Of a stretch of DNA of 31,677 nucleotides, positions 15,518 through 22,607 are shown piece after piece (within the stretch, counting starts at the first letter, position 1; the number at the start of each line of letters is the position of its first letter). The notes beneath the pieces are model-generated. The model was given only the letters and a program-made list of their open reading frames with translations. It did no database searches and had not been told where the DNA came from. The DNA is from JBGZFC01 sp964346495 (GTDB lineage Bacteria > Bacteroidota > Bacteroidia > Bacteroidales > Dysgonomonadaceae). The position numbers and the translations under genes were made by a program. The stretch is taken from assembly GCA_964346495.1 (NCBI GenBank), contig CAYFUW010000013.1, positions 1 to 31,677 on the forward strand. The letters are read 5' to 3'.

Positions 15518-15905
15518 TTGACAATATAGTTTATTAAATTGTATTCAACATTTATAAATAATAGTGTGAATATTTATTCTCAATAGTATGTTTTACATTA
15601 TAAAATACATCTAATTATTATTTTTCATATAAATATTTTCTCTTAACCATAGTTTCTATAAAATCATAAAAGACAAAATCAGATTGATAAGGATAAACAT
15701 TTCCTTTATTTATGGGCTTTAGAGAAAATAAAACCGATAAAATTATTAAGGGTTAACTTCGCCACAATGCAATATTTGCGGAATAATGAAACTAAGTACG
15801 TGAAAAAATGATTCTGGCAAAGTTAAAGACAGAAAAGATTTTGACAAGATGTATTAGAAATATCGTTATTGAGTAAAAGGTTGAATAAGGAAAAAAGGTA
15901 TTCGG

Positions 15906-16685
15906 TTATATCTCTTTTTCTATTGAAAGACCAAACAAAGCAAAATCGTATTTTACCGGATCGTTACTATCCAAAAGTCGCAAATTATTGGTTAACTCTT
16001 CTGCAGTTTTCCAATCGGTCTGCTTTCTTGTAATAAGTCCAAGCTTTCGTGCAGTTCTGTCTACATGCACATCTATAGGACAAATTAGTTCGCTTTTAGG
16101 AATGCGTTTCCACAGTCCGAAATCTACCCCACTATTATCATCTCTGACCATCCATCTCAGGTACATATTTATCCTTTTACAAGCCGAATTACGTGCAGGG
16201 GTGGCAATATGTTTCCTGGTGCGTTGCGGCGCATCCGGATGGCTGAAAAAGTAGCTTTCGAAATGAATTAGAGATTCCTGCATCGATTGAAACTCTCCAT
16301 CTGGTAAGAATGCATCTTCCAGTGAATCGAAATTTGTATAATGTCTGTGAAGAAAATCAACAAAATAGAGTAAATCTGTATCATTGAATGTACGATGTTT
16401 AAAGCCTATAACCCTTTTTAAATCGCTGCTATCATGATTTAGTATGAATGAGTAAGGTTCGTTTCCAAAACGTTCTGATAAATCTAAGCATTTATTTATG
16501 ATAGTTTTTCTTTGTCCCCAGGCTAAAACTGCAGCAAAGAATCCCATTATCTCTATATCTTGCTTTAAAATAAAGCGATGCGGAATACTTATTGGATCGT
16601 TTGGGATGAAGCTTTCGCGATTGTATAGCTCAACTTTAGAATCGAGAAGTTCCTTTATTTTAGAGAATTGCAAATGATTTATCAT
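15906..16685 (-). CDS. TIGR02757 (DUF2400) family protein
   Basis: A 259-residue cytosolic protein matching what I know of the TIGR02757/DUF2400 family of Bacteroidota and some other bacteria. Conserved stretches are IPHRFILKQDIEIMGFFAAV, LAWGQRKTII, the RTRKHIATPARNSACKRINM segment and CPIDVHVDRTARKLGLITR (about 202-220). The last resembles the 'D-x-H-V-x-R-x-A-x-x-L-G-L' segment of HhH-GPD DNA glycosylases, which makes a nucleic-acid-related role conceivable, but the function is not established. It starts 27 bp after the lytic transglycosylase stop and probably ends the parAB operon. Confidence 0.85.
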   Translation of the reverse strand: MINHLQFSKIKELLDSKVELYNRESFIPNDPISIPHRFILKQDIEIMGFFAAVLAWGQRKTIINKCLDLSERFGNEPYSFILNHDSSDLKRVIGFKHRTFNDTDLLYFVDFLHRHYTNFDSLEDAFLPDGEFQSMQESLIHFESYFFSHPDAPQRTRKHIATPARNSACKRINMYLRWMVRDDNSGVDFGLWKRIPKSELICPIDVHVDRTARKLGLITRKQTDWKTAEELTNNLRLLDSNDPVKYDFALFGLSIEKEI

Positions 16686-16712
16686 AAATACTTTTTCTAT
16701 GACAAGTTAATT

Positions 16713-18332
16713 TTAATTTTCGATAGTTTCTTCTTCAACCTCTTCTTCACTATTCATTTGATTTTTCAAATAATCGGAAATTAGGCTTGTACCCTCATTA
16801 TTAACATCTACACTATCTGTTTGGGTTGGTTCCTGAGTAACAGATTCCTTGATTTTTTCTTTTCCTACGATTAACCTTTTTCCAACCTGTATATTATTAG
16901 ATGTCAAACCGTTCCACGCCTTTAACTGCTCTAGCGTTATTCCATTTCGTTTGGCTATTGAAGAGAGATTATCGCCTCTTTTCACTTTATAGTATCGGTT
17001 TGCACTCTTTGTATTGTTGTCTTTAGTTGAAGCAGTTGTAACATCCGATTGAGTTGGCGATGCTACTTTACGCTTTTTTACGATTAATCTTTTTCCTACC
17101 GGAATAGTGTTTGATCTTAATCTGTTCCAGGATTTCAATTGTGAAACAGTAACTCCGTTCCGTTTAGCAATTTTCCCTAAATTGTCTCCTTTTCTTACAC
17201 GATAATAGACATTTTGTGTGTGCTTACCACCTCCTACATCATCTGATGATATATATCTGTCTGTATTTGTGCGATGTGTTAATAACTCATCTTTCTTGTA
17301 ATCAAGAATATCTTGTTTTTTGGCAATAAAATCAGTTATTTTATTGGTTGGAAGCGACAATGCGTAAGGTTTGTAATCACCCGGAATAACATCTTTTTTA
17401 AATTGTGGATTCCACCTTTTCAAATCACTAACCGGAATATTCAATATGGATGAAAGTTGTTCAAAATGCATGTGCTCACACACTTGAATTGTATCCATTG
17501 CTACATTGCTATTTGAGTATGAAGCAGGGCAAATATTGTGATCAGAATAGTGATTCATCACATAATTGGCTGCAATAAAAGCAGGAACATAACCTCTTGT
17601 TTCTTTAGGTAAGAAGTAATAAATCTCCCAATAATCTCTCTTCCCTCCACTTCTTGTTATCGCTTTATTAACATTTCCGGGACCACAATTATATGCAGCA
17701 ATAACCAAATTCCAATCGTTATAAATAAGATGCAAATCACGAAGATATCTTACCGCTGCCTGAGTAGATTTGTATGGATCGCGGCGCTCATCAACCAAAC
17801 TGTTTACCTCCAATCCGTAACCCTGTCCGGTACGCAACATAAATTGCCACAACCCTGTGGCTCCTGCTCGTGAAACAGCAATGGGATTTAGTGCCGATTC
17901 AATCACCGGAAGATATTTCAACTCCAATGGAAGACCTTCTCTATCTAATGCTTCTTCAAACATAGGGAAATAGTAATCTCCTATTGTCAACATGTAAGAA
18001 ACTAAATCACGCTTTCTTACAGTGTACATTTCTATATAAGATTTTACCACCTGATTGAAAGACAATTCCATTTCTGTAGGAAGCGCATATAGCCTTTTAG
18101 TATAAACTGTGTCGGAATAGGCAATATTTTGTCCTCTATTACAATCTTTATCTGATTTCGACAAATCTATTTGCCAATCATGTAATAGTCTAGCCAGTTG
18201 CTGATTCATGCTTTCAGGTGCAACAATAGATTTATCATCGATATTTGTTTTTGTCTGCGGCTGTTGATTCTGCCCGACTGCAGAGACGATTGATATAAAT
18301 ATACTTATTATAATAAAATATAGAGTTCTCAT
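16713..18332 (-). CDS. MltD-like lytic transglycosylase with LysM repeats
   Basis: A 539-residue exported murein hydrolase. Signal peptide about 1-20 (MRTLYFIIISIFISIVSAVG). The SLT domain spans about 125-235, with catalytic E145 (LPVIESALNP), SRAGATGLWQFM and the AAYNCGPGNV motif. A degenerate LysM-like segment (about 283-328) precedes two clear LysM repeats at 376-418 and 447-489, both beginning Y-[RK]-V-[RK]-[KR]-GDNL and ending VGKRLIV. A Glu-rich tail follows. It cleaves peptidoglycan glycan strands in the periplasm. It is fourth in the parA-parB-DUF5683 run, 45 bp after DUF5683; wall hydrolases in this position are common in Bacteroidota. Confidence 0.93.
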   Translation of the reverse strand: MRTLYFIIISIFISIVSAVGQNQQPQTKTNIDDKSIVAPESMNQQLARLLHDWQIDLSKSDKDCNRGQNIAYSDTVYTKRLYALPTEMELSFNQVVKSYIEMYTVRKRDLVSYMLTIGDYYFPMFEEALDREGLPLELKYLPVIESALNPIAVSRAGATGLWQFMLRTGQGYGLEVNSLVDERRDPYKSTQAAVRYLRDLHLIYNDWNLVIAAYNCGPGNVNKAITRSGGKRDYWEIYYFLPKETRGYVPAFIAANYVMNHYSDHNICPASYSNSNVAMDTIQVCEHMHFEQLSSILNIPVSDLKRWNPQFKKDVIPGDYKPYALSLPTNKITDFIAKKQDILDYKKDELLTHRTNTDRYISSDDVGGGKHTQNVYYRVRKGDNLGKIAKRNGVTVSQLKSWNRLRSNTIPVGKRLIVKKRKVASPTQSDVTTASTKDNNTKSANRYYKVKRGDNLSSIAKRNGITLEQLKAWNGLTSNNIQVGKRLIVGKEKIKESVTQEPTQTDSVDVNNEGTSLISDYLKNQMNSEEEVEEETIEN

Positions 18333-18377
18333 TTTGATAAATAATTGATTGTGTGATCAATAATCACATTTCATTTA

Positions 18378-19124
18378 CTAAAAATTAAAGCTGAATTGAA
18401 TTCCGTATGAATCAGCTAAAAATGAAGATTTAGATTGACTCATAGTTGTTGGTGTAATCCTCATCGACAAATCAGGACTCATATCAAAATCAAACAACTG
18501 AGCATCTACATAAGCATCGATTATAGCGAGTCCATAAAGTGCAACTGCACCAATAATACTGAAATCGCGATAATATCTGAAATAATCTTTTCTATCTTTC
18601 AATAAGTTGGAAAACCACCCCTGGTCTATACTTGCAGGGTCTTGTCCGTAAGGGACTACATTGTGCCAATCTACTGTATCAGGATCATCATCAATAATTG
18701 ATTTGTATGCATCGAAGTAGAGTTGGTAATATCCATTATTCCAGCTTATTGCATAAGCAAATCCGATAAAACCACCATATAATATAGGAAGTTTCCAATA
18801 GTTACGATTATATATTTGTCCCAATCCCGGAAAAATAGCCGAATAGATTACCGCTTTACGTGGATTGGGTTTAAATGTAGAAGAAGGTGCAAAAAACTTG
18901 TCTGATGTAAGTGAAATATTGATAATGCTGTCTTTTTTTATTGTAACAGTCTCTTTATCAGAAGTTAGATTATCTGATTTGGTGATAGGCTCAATAGTTG
19001 TTGTATTAGTCTTATCTATCAACAGAGTATCTGGTTGCATAATAGAAAGCGAATCCGTCTGTCCTTGCAACTCTAAAATGCAGAAAAACAGTAACAACAA
19101 ACATATTTGCCAACACTTTTTCAT
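18378..19124 (-). CDS. DUF5683 domain protein
   Basis: A 248-residue protein with an N-terminal signal sequence (MKKCWQICLLLLFFCILELQ), a Ser/Thr/Asp-rich stretch to about residue 75 and the DUF5683 core. The core starts NPRKAVIYSAIFPGLGQIYN and continues WKLPILYGGFIGFAYAI, containing two to three membrane-prone helices, then IDAYVDAQLFDFDMSPDLSM. 'GLGQIYN' is a motif shared with small TM2-like membrane proteins. The start is immediately adjacent to the parB stop (no gap), so the two are translationally coupled. Function unknown; the position between ParB and a wall hydrolase is a recurrent Bacteroidota arrangement. Confidence 0.88.
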   Translation of the reverse strand: MKKCWQICLLLLFFCILELQGQTDSLSIMQPDTLLIDKTNTTTIEPITKSDNLTSDKETVTIKKDSIINISLTSDKFFAPSSTFKPNPRKAVIYSAIFPGLGQIYNRNYWKLPILYGGFIGFAYAISWNNGYYQLYFDAYKSIIDDDPDTVDWHNVVPYGQDPASIDQGWFSNLLKDRKDYFRYYRDFSIIGAVALYGLAIIDAYVDAQLFDFDMSPDLSMRITPTTMSQSKSSFLADSYGIQFSFNF

Positions 19125-20000
19125 CTATTGCTGAATTTTGTCAAACATCACCATTATCTTTGCCAACTCCTCTTCAGAGTTAAAAGGGATAGTGATTTTT
19201 CCTTTTCCTTTTTTGTTAAATGTAAATTGTACGTCTGTGCCAAAATAAGATGAAAGATGCTCTTTAAGCATATCGTAATCACTTGAATCACCTGTTGAAG
19301 GTGCTTTTTGGTCTGCTCTTGGTTTTTCTTCTTCATTTAGAGCTTTTACCAAACTCTCAACTTTTCTAACAGAAAGTCCATCTTTCAAAGTTTTGTTATA
19401 TATTGCAATTTGTTCAACAGGGTCTGCTATGGTAACTAATGCGCGTGCATGCCCCATATCAATCTTTCTGTTTTTTATTCCCATCTGAACTTCCGCAGGC
19501 AACTTCAACAAACGCAGATAGTTAGCAACAGTTGCCCTCTTCTTTCCCACTCTTTCGCTCAATTGCTCTTGTGTTAACGATAGAGAGTCAATTAGTTTTT
19601 GATATGCCAAAGCTATTTCAATGGAGTTAAGATCCTCACGTTGAATATTTTCCACCAGAGCCATCTCCATAACCTCGTCATCATCAGCCGTTTTAATGTA
19701 TGCCGGAATAGTCTCTAAACCTGCTATTAGTGAAGCTCGATAACGACGCTCACCTGCAATGATTTGATATGTGTCGTCATCCATTTTACGCAAAGTTATA
19801 GGTTGAATTACTCCAATTTGTTTAATTGAAATAGCCAACTCGTTCAACGACTCTTCATCAAATTCACGGCGTGGTTGGTCCGGATTGGTTGTAATACTTG
19901 ATAAACTTATTTCATTGATAGAAGATGAACCGCTTGTTTCCGTATCATCTAACGTTATCAGAGCATCGAGTCCTCTTCCAAGTGCATTCTTTTTTGCCAT
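19125..20000 (-). CDS. parB: Chromosome-partitioning protein ParB (Spo0J)
   Basis: A 291-residue ParB. N-terminal AKKNALGRGLDALI is the ParA-interacting segment. The CTP-binding/nuclease-like domain shows NPDQPRREFDEESL, GERRYR (83-88) and ENIQRED (117-123). The helix-turn-helix for parS recognition is at about 143-165 (TQEQLSERVGKKRATVANYL). A Glu/Lys linker and a C-terminal dimerisation segment follow. Length is usual for chromosomal ParB. It lies 24 bp after parA, in the standard segregation operon. No parS palindrome was recognised in this window. Confidence 0.97.
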   Translation of the reverse strand: MAKKNALGRGLDALITLDDTETSGSSSINEISLSSITTNPDQPRREFDEESLNELAISIKQIGVIQPITLRKMDDDTYQIIAGERRYRASLIAGLETIPAYIKTADDDEVMEMALVENIQREDLNSIEIALAYQKLIDSLSLTQEQLSERVGKKRATVANYLRLLKLPAEVQMGIKNRKIDMGHARALVTIADPVEQIAIYNKTLKDGLSVRKVESLVKALNEEEKPRADQKAPSTGDSSDYDMLKEHLSSYFGTDVQFTFNKKGKGKITIPFNSEEELAKIMVMFDKIQQ

Positions 20001-20024
20001 AATTTCTCTAAAATAACACCAAAG

Positions 20025-20789
20025 TTAAGAATTTTTCTCCAATATCTCCTGCGCAAGTTGCATATGATTGATGGCTCCTCTAGAGCCGGCATCGTACATT
20101 AATGCAGGTTTTGCAAAGCTTTGTGATTCACTCAAAGTTACATTTCGCTGAATTACCGTACTGAATACCAAATCTTTAAAGTGATGTTTAACCTCTTCGT
20201 ATATTTGGTTGTGAAGTCTCAGCCTTGAGTCGTACATTGTCAACAGGAATCCTTCAATCTCAAGTGATGTATTTAATTTCGATTTTATAATTTTTATTGT
20301 GTTCAACAATTTGCTCAATCCTTCCAAGGCAAAATATTCGCATTGCACAGGAATAATTACCGAATCTGCCGCCGTAAGGGCATTGACTGTGATAATACCC
20401 AACGAAGGTGAGCAGTCTATTAAGATGAAATCATATTTTTCACGAACTGGAAGAAGTAGGCTTCTCATTCGTTTTTCTCTATTCTCCATCTGCACCATTT
20501 CCAATTCTGCACCAACCAAGTTGATATGAGAAGGTATAATATCAATATTTTCAAATGGAGTTTGATGAATAATTTCAGTAGAAACACATTTACCAATTAA
20601 TCCTTCGTAAATTGTATTATTTATTTGCTTTATATCAACTCCTAATCCTGATGATGCATTTGCTTGCGGGTCTGCATCAACCACCAAAACCTTTTTATCG
20701 AAAGCAGTAAGTGATGCTGCCAAGTTTATTGTAGTTGTGGTTTTACCCACTCCACCTTTCTGATTTGCTAAAGCTATAATTTTTGCCAT
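20025..20789 (-). CDS. parA: Chromosome-partitioning ATPase ParA (Soj)
   Basis: A Walker-type ATPase that acts with ParB to segregate the origin region. Deviant Walker A KGGVGKTT lies near the N-terminus, followed by VLVVDADPQANASSGLG and IDCSPSLGIITVNAL (Walker B region), and later VQCEYFALEGLSKL. I chose the ATG at 20789 (MAKIIALANQ, 254 aa) because homologues begin this way; an ATG at 20798 adds only three residues (MKT). First gene of the run parA-parB-DUF5683-mltD-like-TIGR02757. Confidence 0.97.
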   Translation of the reverse strand: MAKIIALANQKGGVGKTTTTINLAASLTAFDKKVLVVDADPQANASSGLGVDIKQINNTIYEGLIGKCVSTEIIHQTPFENIDIIPSHINLVGAELEMVQMENREKRMRSLLLPVREKYDFILIDCSPSLGIITVNALTAADSVIIPVQCEYFALEGLSKLLNTIKIIKSKLNTSLEIEGFLLTMYDSRLRLHNQIYEEVKHHFKDLVFSTVIQRNVTLSESQSFAKPALMYDAGSRGAINHMQLAQEILEKNS

Positions 20790-20954
20790 GGTTTTCATTT
20801 CATTTTCAATCTGCGAAATTAATTAATAAATCGGTTAATAACATATTAATTATATAAAACAATGTTTATTTGTTGAAAAGTTTTGGGAAAGATGTATCAA
20901 TTAGTAGTAAAAAAGAGCAAAAAATAGAGATTTTAATGATTTTGTTACAAAAAG

Positions 20955-20986
20955 TTTGCAAATTAATAATAGAAGCAATATATTTG
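20955..20986 (+). promoter_or_regulatory. Plus-strand promoter (TTTG-N20-TATATTTG) of a candidate sRNA
   Basis: TTTG (20955-20958), a 20-nt spacer and TATATTTG (20979-20986) match the Bacteroidota promoter exactly. Transcription should start near 20992. Confidence 0.65.
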
Positions 20987-20991
20987 CATCG

Positions 20992-21065
20992 TGTTTTTCA
21001 TAGTATTAGATTTAAGGTTAACAATGAGAGTATGGTTGTCGTGAGACAATCATACTTTTTTCTTT
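20992..21065 (+). ncRNA. Candidate small RNA of about 70 nt
   Basis: A full promoter match upstream and a strong intrinsic terminator define a short transcription unit with no ORF of note. The unit lies in a gap where neither neighbour reads on the plus strand, so the terminator cannot belong to a known gene. The 5' half is AT-rich and largely unpaired; the 3' half is the terminator hairpin. A 6-codon frame (21024-21044, MRVWLS) overlaps the stem and is probably chance. I recognise no known RNA family. Ends are estimates. Confidence 0.5.
21029..21061 (+). terminator. Strong intrinsic terminator
   Basis: AGTATGGTTGTC (21029-21040) pairs with GACAATCATACT (21045-21056), 12 pairs including one G-T, around a GTGA tetraloop (GNRA type). 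T-run 21056-21061 follows. The minus strand has no T-run after the stem, so it works on the plus strand only. Confidence 0.85.
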
Positions 21066-21120
21066 CTTATCCTTATTGTTTTCTGTAATAACTTACTTAC
21101 GTTAGAAAGAAAATTTGTTA

Positions 21121-21864
21121 TTAACTCCTATATTTTTCCCACAAAGCCGATTCGATAATATTTTTAGTGTTTTCCATAAGTTCAGGAATATCGGTATCTT
21201 CTAAATCTTTTGTTTCTATTGGCTTGTGAATGACAAGTTCTAATTTACCGGGATTAATTTGAAATGTGCCTCTTTTCATCACATCAAAAGGACCGTTTAT
21301 AGTCAGCGGAACAATAGGTAATTTCATATCGTGAGCAATATGAAATGCTCCGCGTTTGAAACGCAACATTTTTCCTGTATGTGTTCTGGCTCCTTCCGGA
21401 AACATCATGATAGACACACCGTATGTTATCTCTTTTTTAGCTTCGTTTATAGTTCTTGTTCTCGCTTGTGCATTAGAATTATCAACAAAAACGTGTCCTG
21501 CTTTTGCAGAAGCAAAACCTACAAAAGGTAATTTTCTTAAACTTGCTTTTTGAACCCACTTTATATTTTGATTCAAAAAACCGTAAGTTAAAAATATATC
21601 AAACGCACCTTGATGATTGGCGACAAACACGTAGGATTGTTTGGGATTTAGATATTCATGTCCGGAAGTTTTTATCCTGCACAGAGCAAGCCAGCAAGTC
21701 AATCGTGACCACCATTTAGGCGGATAATAACCCCAAAATCGATTGCCAAAAATTGTTGAAAATATCATTACTGTTAATGCAGTTAGAATAGTCAGAACAA
21801 GAAAAATGGGCATAAAGACAATCCATTGATATAAAAACATCAACACTTTTCTAATTAGTTTCAT
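21121..21864 (-). CDS. plsC: 1-acyl-sn-glycerol-3-phosphate acyltransferase (PlsC-like)
   Basis: Makes phosphatidic acid from lysophosphatidate at the inner membrane. From the ATG at 21864 the protein is 247 residues. There are hydrophobic segments at about 8-40, the acyltransferase HX4D motif NHQGAFD (H84, D89), the acceptor motif FPEGAR (155-160), and a third conserved block (LPIVPLTINGP). A longer frame starts at 21888, but the -7 element TACTTTTG (21893-21886) overlaps that codon, so the shorter start is used. The gene stands alone, about 325 bp from parA. Other lysophospholipid acyltransferases share these motifs, so acceptor specificity is inferred. Confidence 0.92.
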   Translation of the reverse strand: MKLIRKVLMFLYQWIVFMPIFLVLTILTALTVMIFSTIFGNRFWGYYPPKWWSRLTCWLALCRIKTSGHEYLNPKQSYVFVANHQGAFDIFLTYGFLNQNIKWVQKASLRKLPFVGFASAKAGHVFVDNSNAQARTRTINEAKKEITYGVSIMMFPEGARTHTGKMLRFKRGAFHIAHDMKLPIVPLTINGPFDVMKRGTFQINPGKLELVIHKPIETKDLEDTDIPELMENTKNIIESALWEKYRS

Positions 21865-21885
21865 ATCTTTTATTTTTATTATAGA

Positions 21886-21893
21886 CAAAAGTA
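21886..21893 (-). promoter_or_regulatory. -7 promoter element for plsC
   Basis: The minus strand reads TACTTTTG (TAnnTTTG), 22 bp upstream of the ATG at 21864. It overlaps the alternative start at 21888 and so decides the start. Confidence 0.55.
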
Positions 21894-22259
21894 ACGTTTT
21901 TTCAATATTTTACGAAATCTCTTTAAGGAAATATTATATTTATCTGAAAACAATATTCAATTCATGGTATGGATAACAAAAAACAAAATCAATAAATAAA
22001 ATATATAGCATTAGTACATAGTAATTTATAGTTTTTTTATTGTATACAAAAGGATAACAATAAAATATTATTTTCTTTACCTTCTCGTTAAAACGTATAA
22101 AAAACAGGGGTTTTTAATAACAGAATAAAGAGTGAAACTTATTTAAAAAAGAAATTTCTTTATATAATTATAAACTTTTCATTGTTTTTATTTTATTATT
22201 TGTAGAATTTTGTGTTTATTTGCGTAACGAAATCAAAAAACATAATATAAGATACACAC
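21894..22259. other. Gene-free AT-rich region before the small membrane protein gene
   Basis: About 365 bp, very AT-rich, no ORF. No exact plus-strand TAnnTTTG was found; the nearest is TTTATTTG at about 22217-22224, with one mismatch. Nothing else was recognised. Confidence 0.5.
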
Positions 22260-22544
22260 ATGAAAGAATTATCAAAGTATTTAGGAGTAATAGTAATGTT
22301 TATTGGCGTTGCTTTTTTAGCAATTCCGTTCTTCATGGGAACAATCAATAATACTACCCTAATTTTAGGATTAGTTTTAATTATTGAGGGTTTCTTAGGT
22401 CACATCTATATTAATAACATGAAGAAAGGAACCACAGTAAGCACAGTATTATGGGCAATCGTTCTTTTGATTGTTCCTTTCCTATTGTTTTTTATGGCTA
22501 AAAAAGCAGCTTACAGTAAAGATGAATATGCTCTTTACAATTAA
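22260..22544 (+). CDS. Small three-helix membrane protein, function unknown
   Basis: A 94-residue protein with three hydrophobic segments: about 8-26 (GVIVMFIGVAFLAIPFF), 32-50 (TTLILGLVLIIEGFLGHIYI) and 60-80 (VSTVLWAIVLLIVPFLLFFM). Short charged loops separate them and the tail is KKAAYSKDEYALYN. It is not a family I can name. The frame is supported by the hydrophobic pattern, a sensible ATG and a strong terminator 27 bp after the stop. It is monocistronic and convergent with the NfeD gene. The Lys/Asp-rich C-terminus probably faces the cytosol by the positive-inside rule. Confidence 0.75.
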   Translation: MKELSKYLGVIVMFIGVAFLAIPFFMGTINNTTLILGLVLIIEGFLGHIYINNMKKGTTVSTVLWAIVLLIVPFLLFFMAKKAAYSKDEYALYN

Positions 22545-22571
22545 AAGAACAGAACATTAAGTAATAGAAAA

Positions 22572-22607
22572 AATGAGAATATCTCCGAAGATATTCTCAT
22601 TTTTTTA
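22572..22607. terminator. Bidirectional terminator between small membrane protein and NfeD
   Basis: AATGAGAATATCT (22572-22584) pairs perfectly with AGATATTCTCATT (22589-22601) around CCGA. T-run 22600-22606 on the plus strand, A-run 22568-22573 for the minus strand. Thirteen pairs, convergent genes on both sides. Confidence 0.85.

Larger units (their letters stand above)
15042..15905. other. 864-bp gene-free, very AT-rich region
   Basis: No ORF longer than a few tens of codons and no recognisable coding remnant. It holds the XRE promoter and repeated 12-mers at its left end (15086-15177). In the middle is a symmetrical hairpin followed by a T-run (15433-15466). A plus-strand promoter match (15486-15517) is followed by no gene. 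No DnaA-box cluster or parS-like palindrome was seen, so I do not call it an origin. Confidence 0.7.
20799..21120. other. Intergenic region with candidate small-RNA gene
   Basis: About 320 bp between parA (reading left) and the 3' end of plsC. It contains the plus-strand promoter and terminator described below. A 72-codon open frame at 20870-21088 has no recognisable features and runs through the terminator, so I do not regard it as a gene. Confidence 0.6.

Noticed and set aside
15750..15800. Plus-strand frame with a CxxC pattern (SPQCNICGIMK) resembling a transposase zinc ribbon
   Set aside because: Stops occur immediately upstream and 17 codons downstream; no other transposase motif in any frame, so chance is more likely.
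15808..15876. 22-codon ORF (MILAKLKTEKILTRC...) in the gene-free region
   Set aside because: Too short, no promoter in position and no recognisable feature.
15042..15905. Replication origin
   Set aside because: AT-rich and not far from parAB, but no DnaA-box cluster (TTATNCACA), no dnaA and no parS.
20870..21088. 72-codon open frame on the plus strand
   Set aside because: It spans a complete promoter and a strong terminator and shows no protein features; the sRNA reading explains the signals better.
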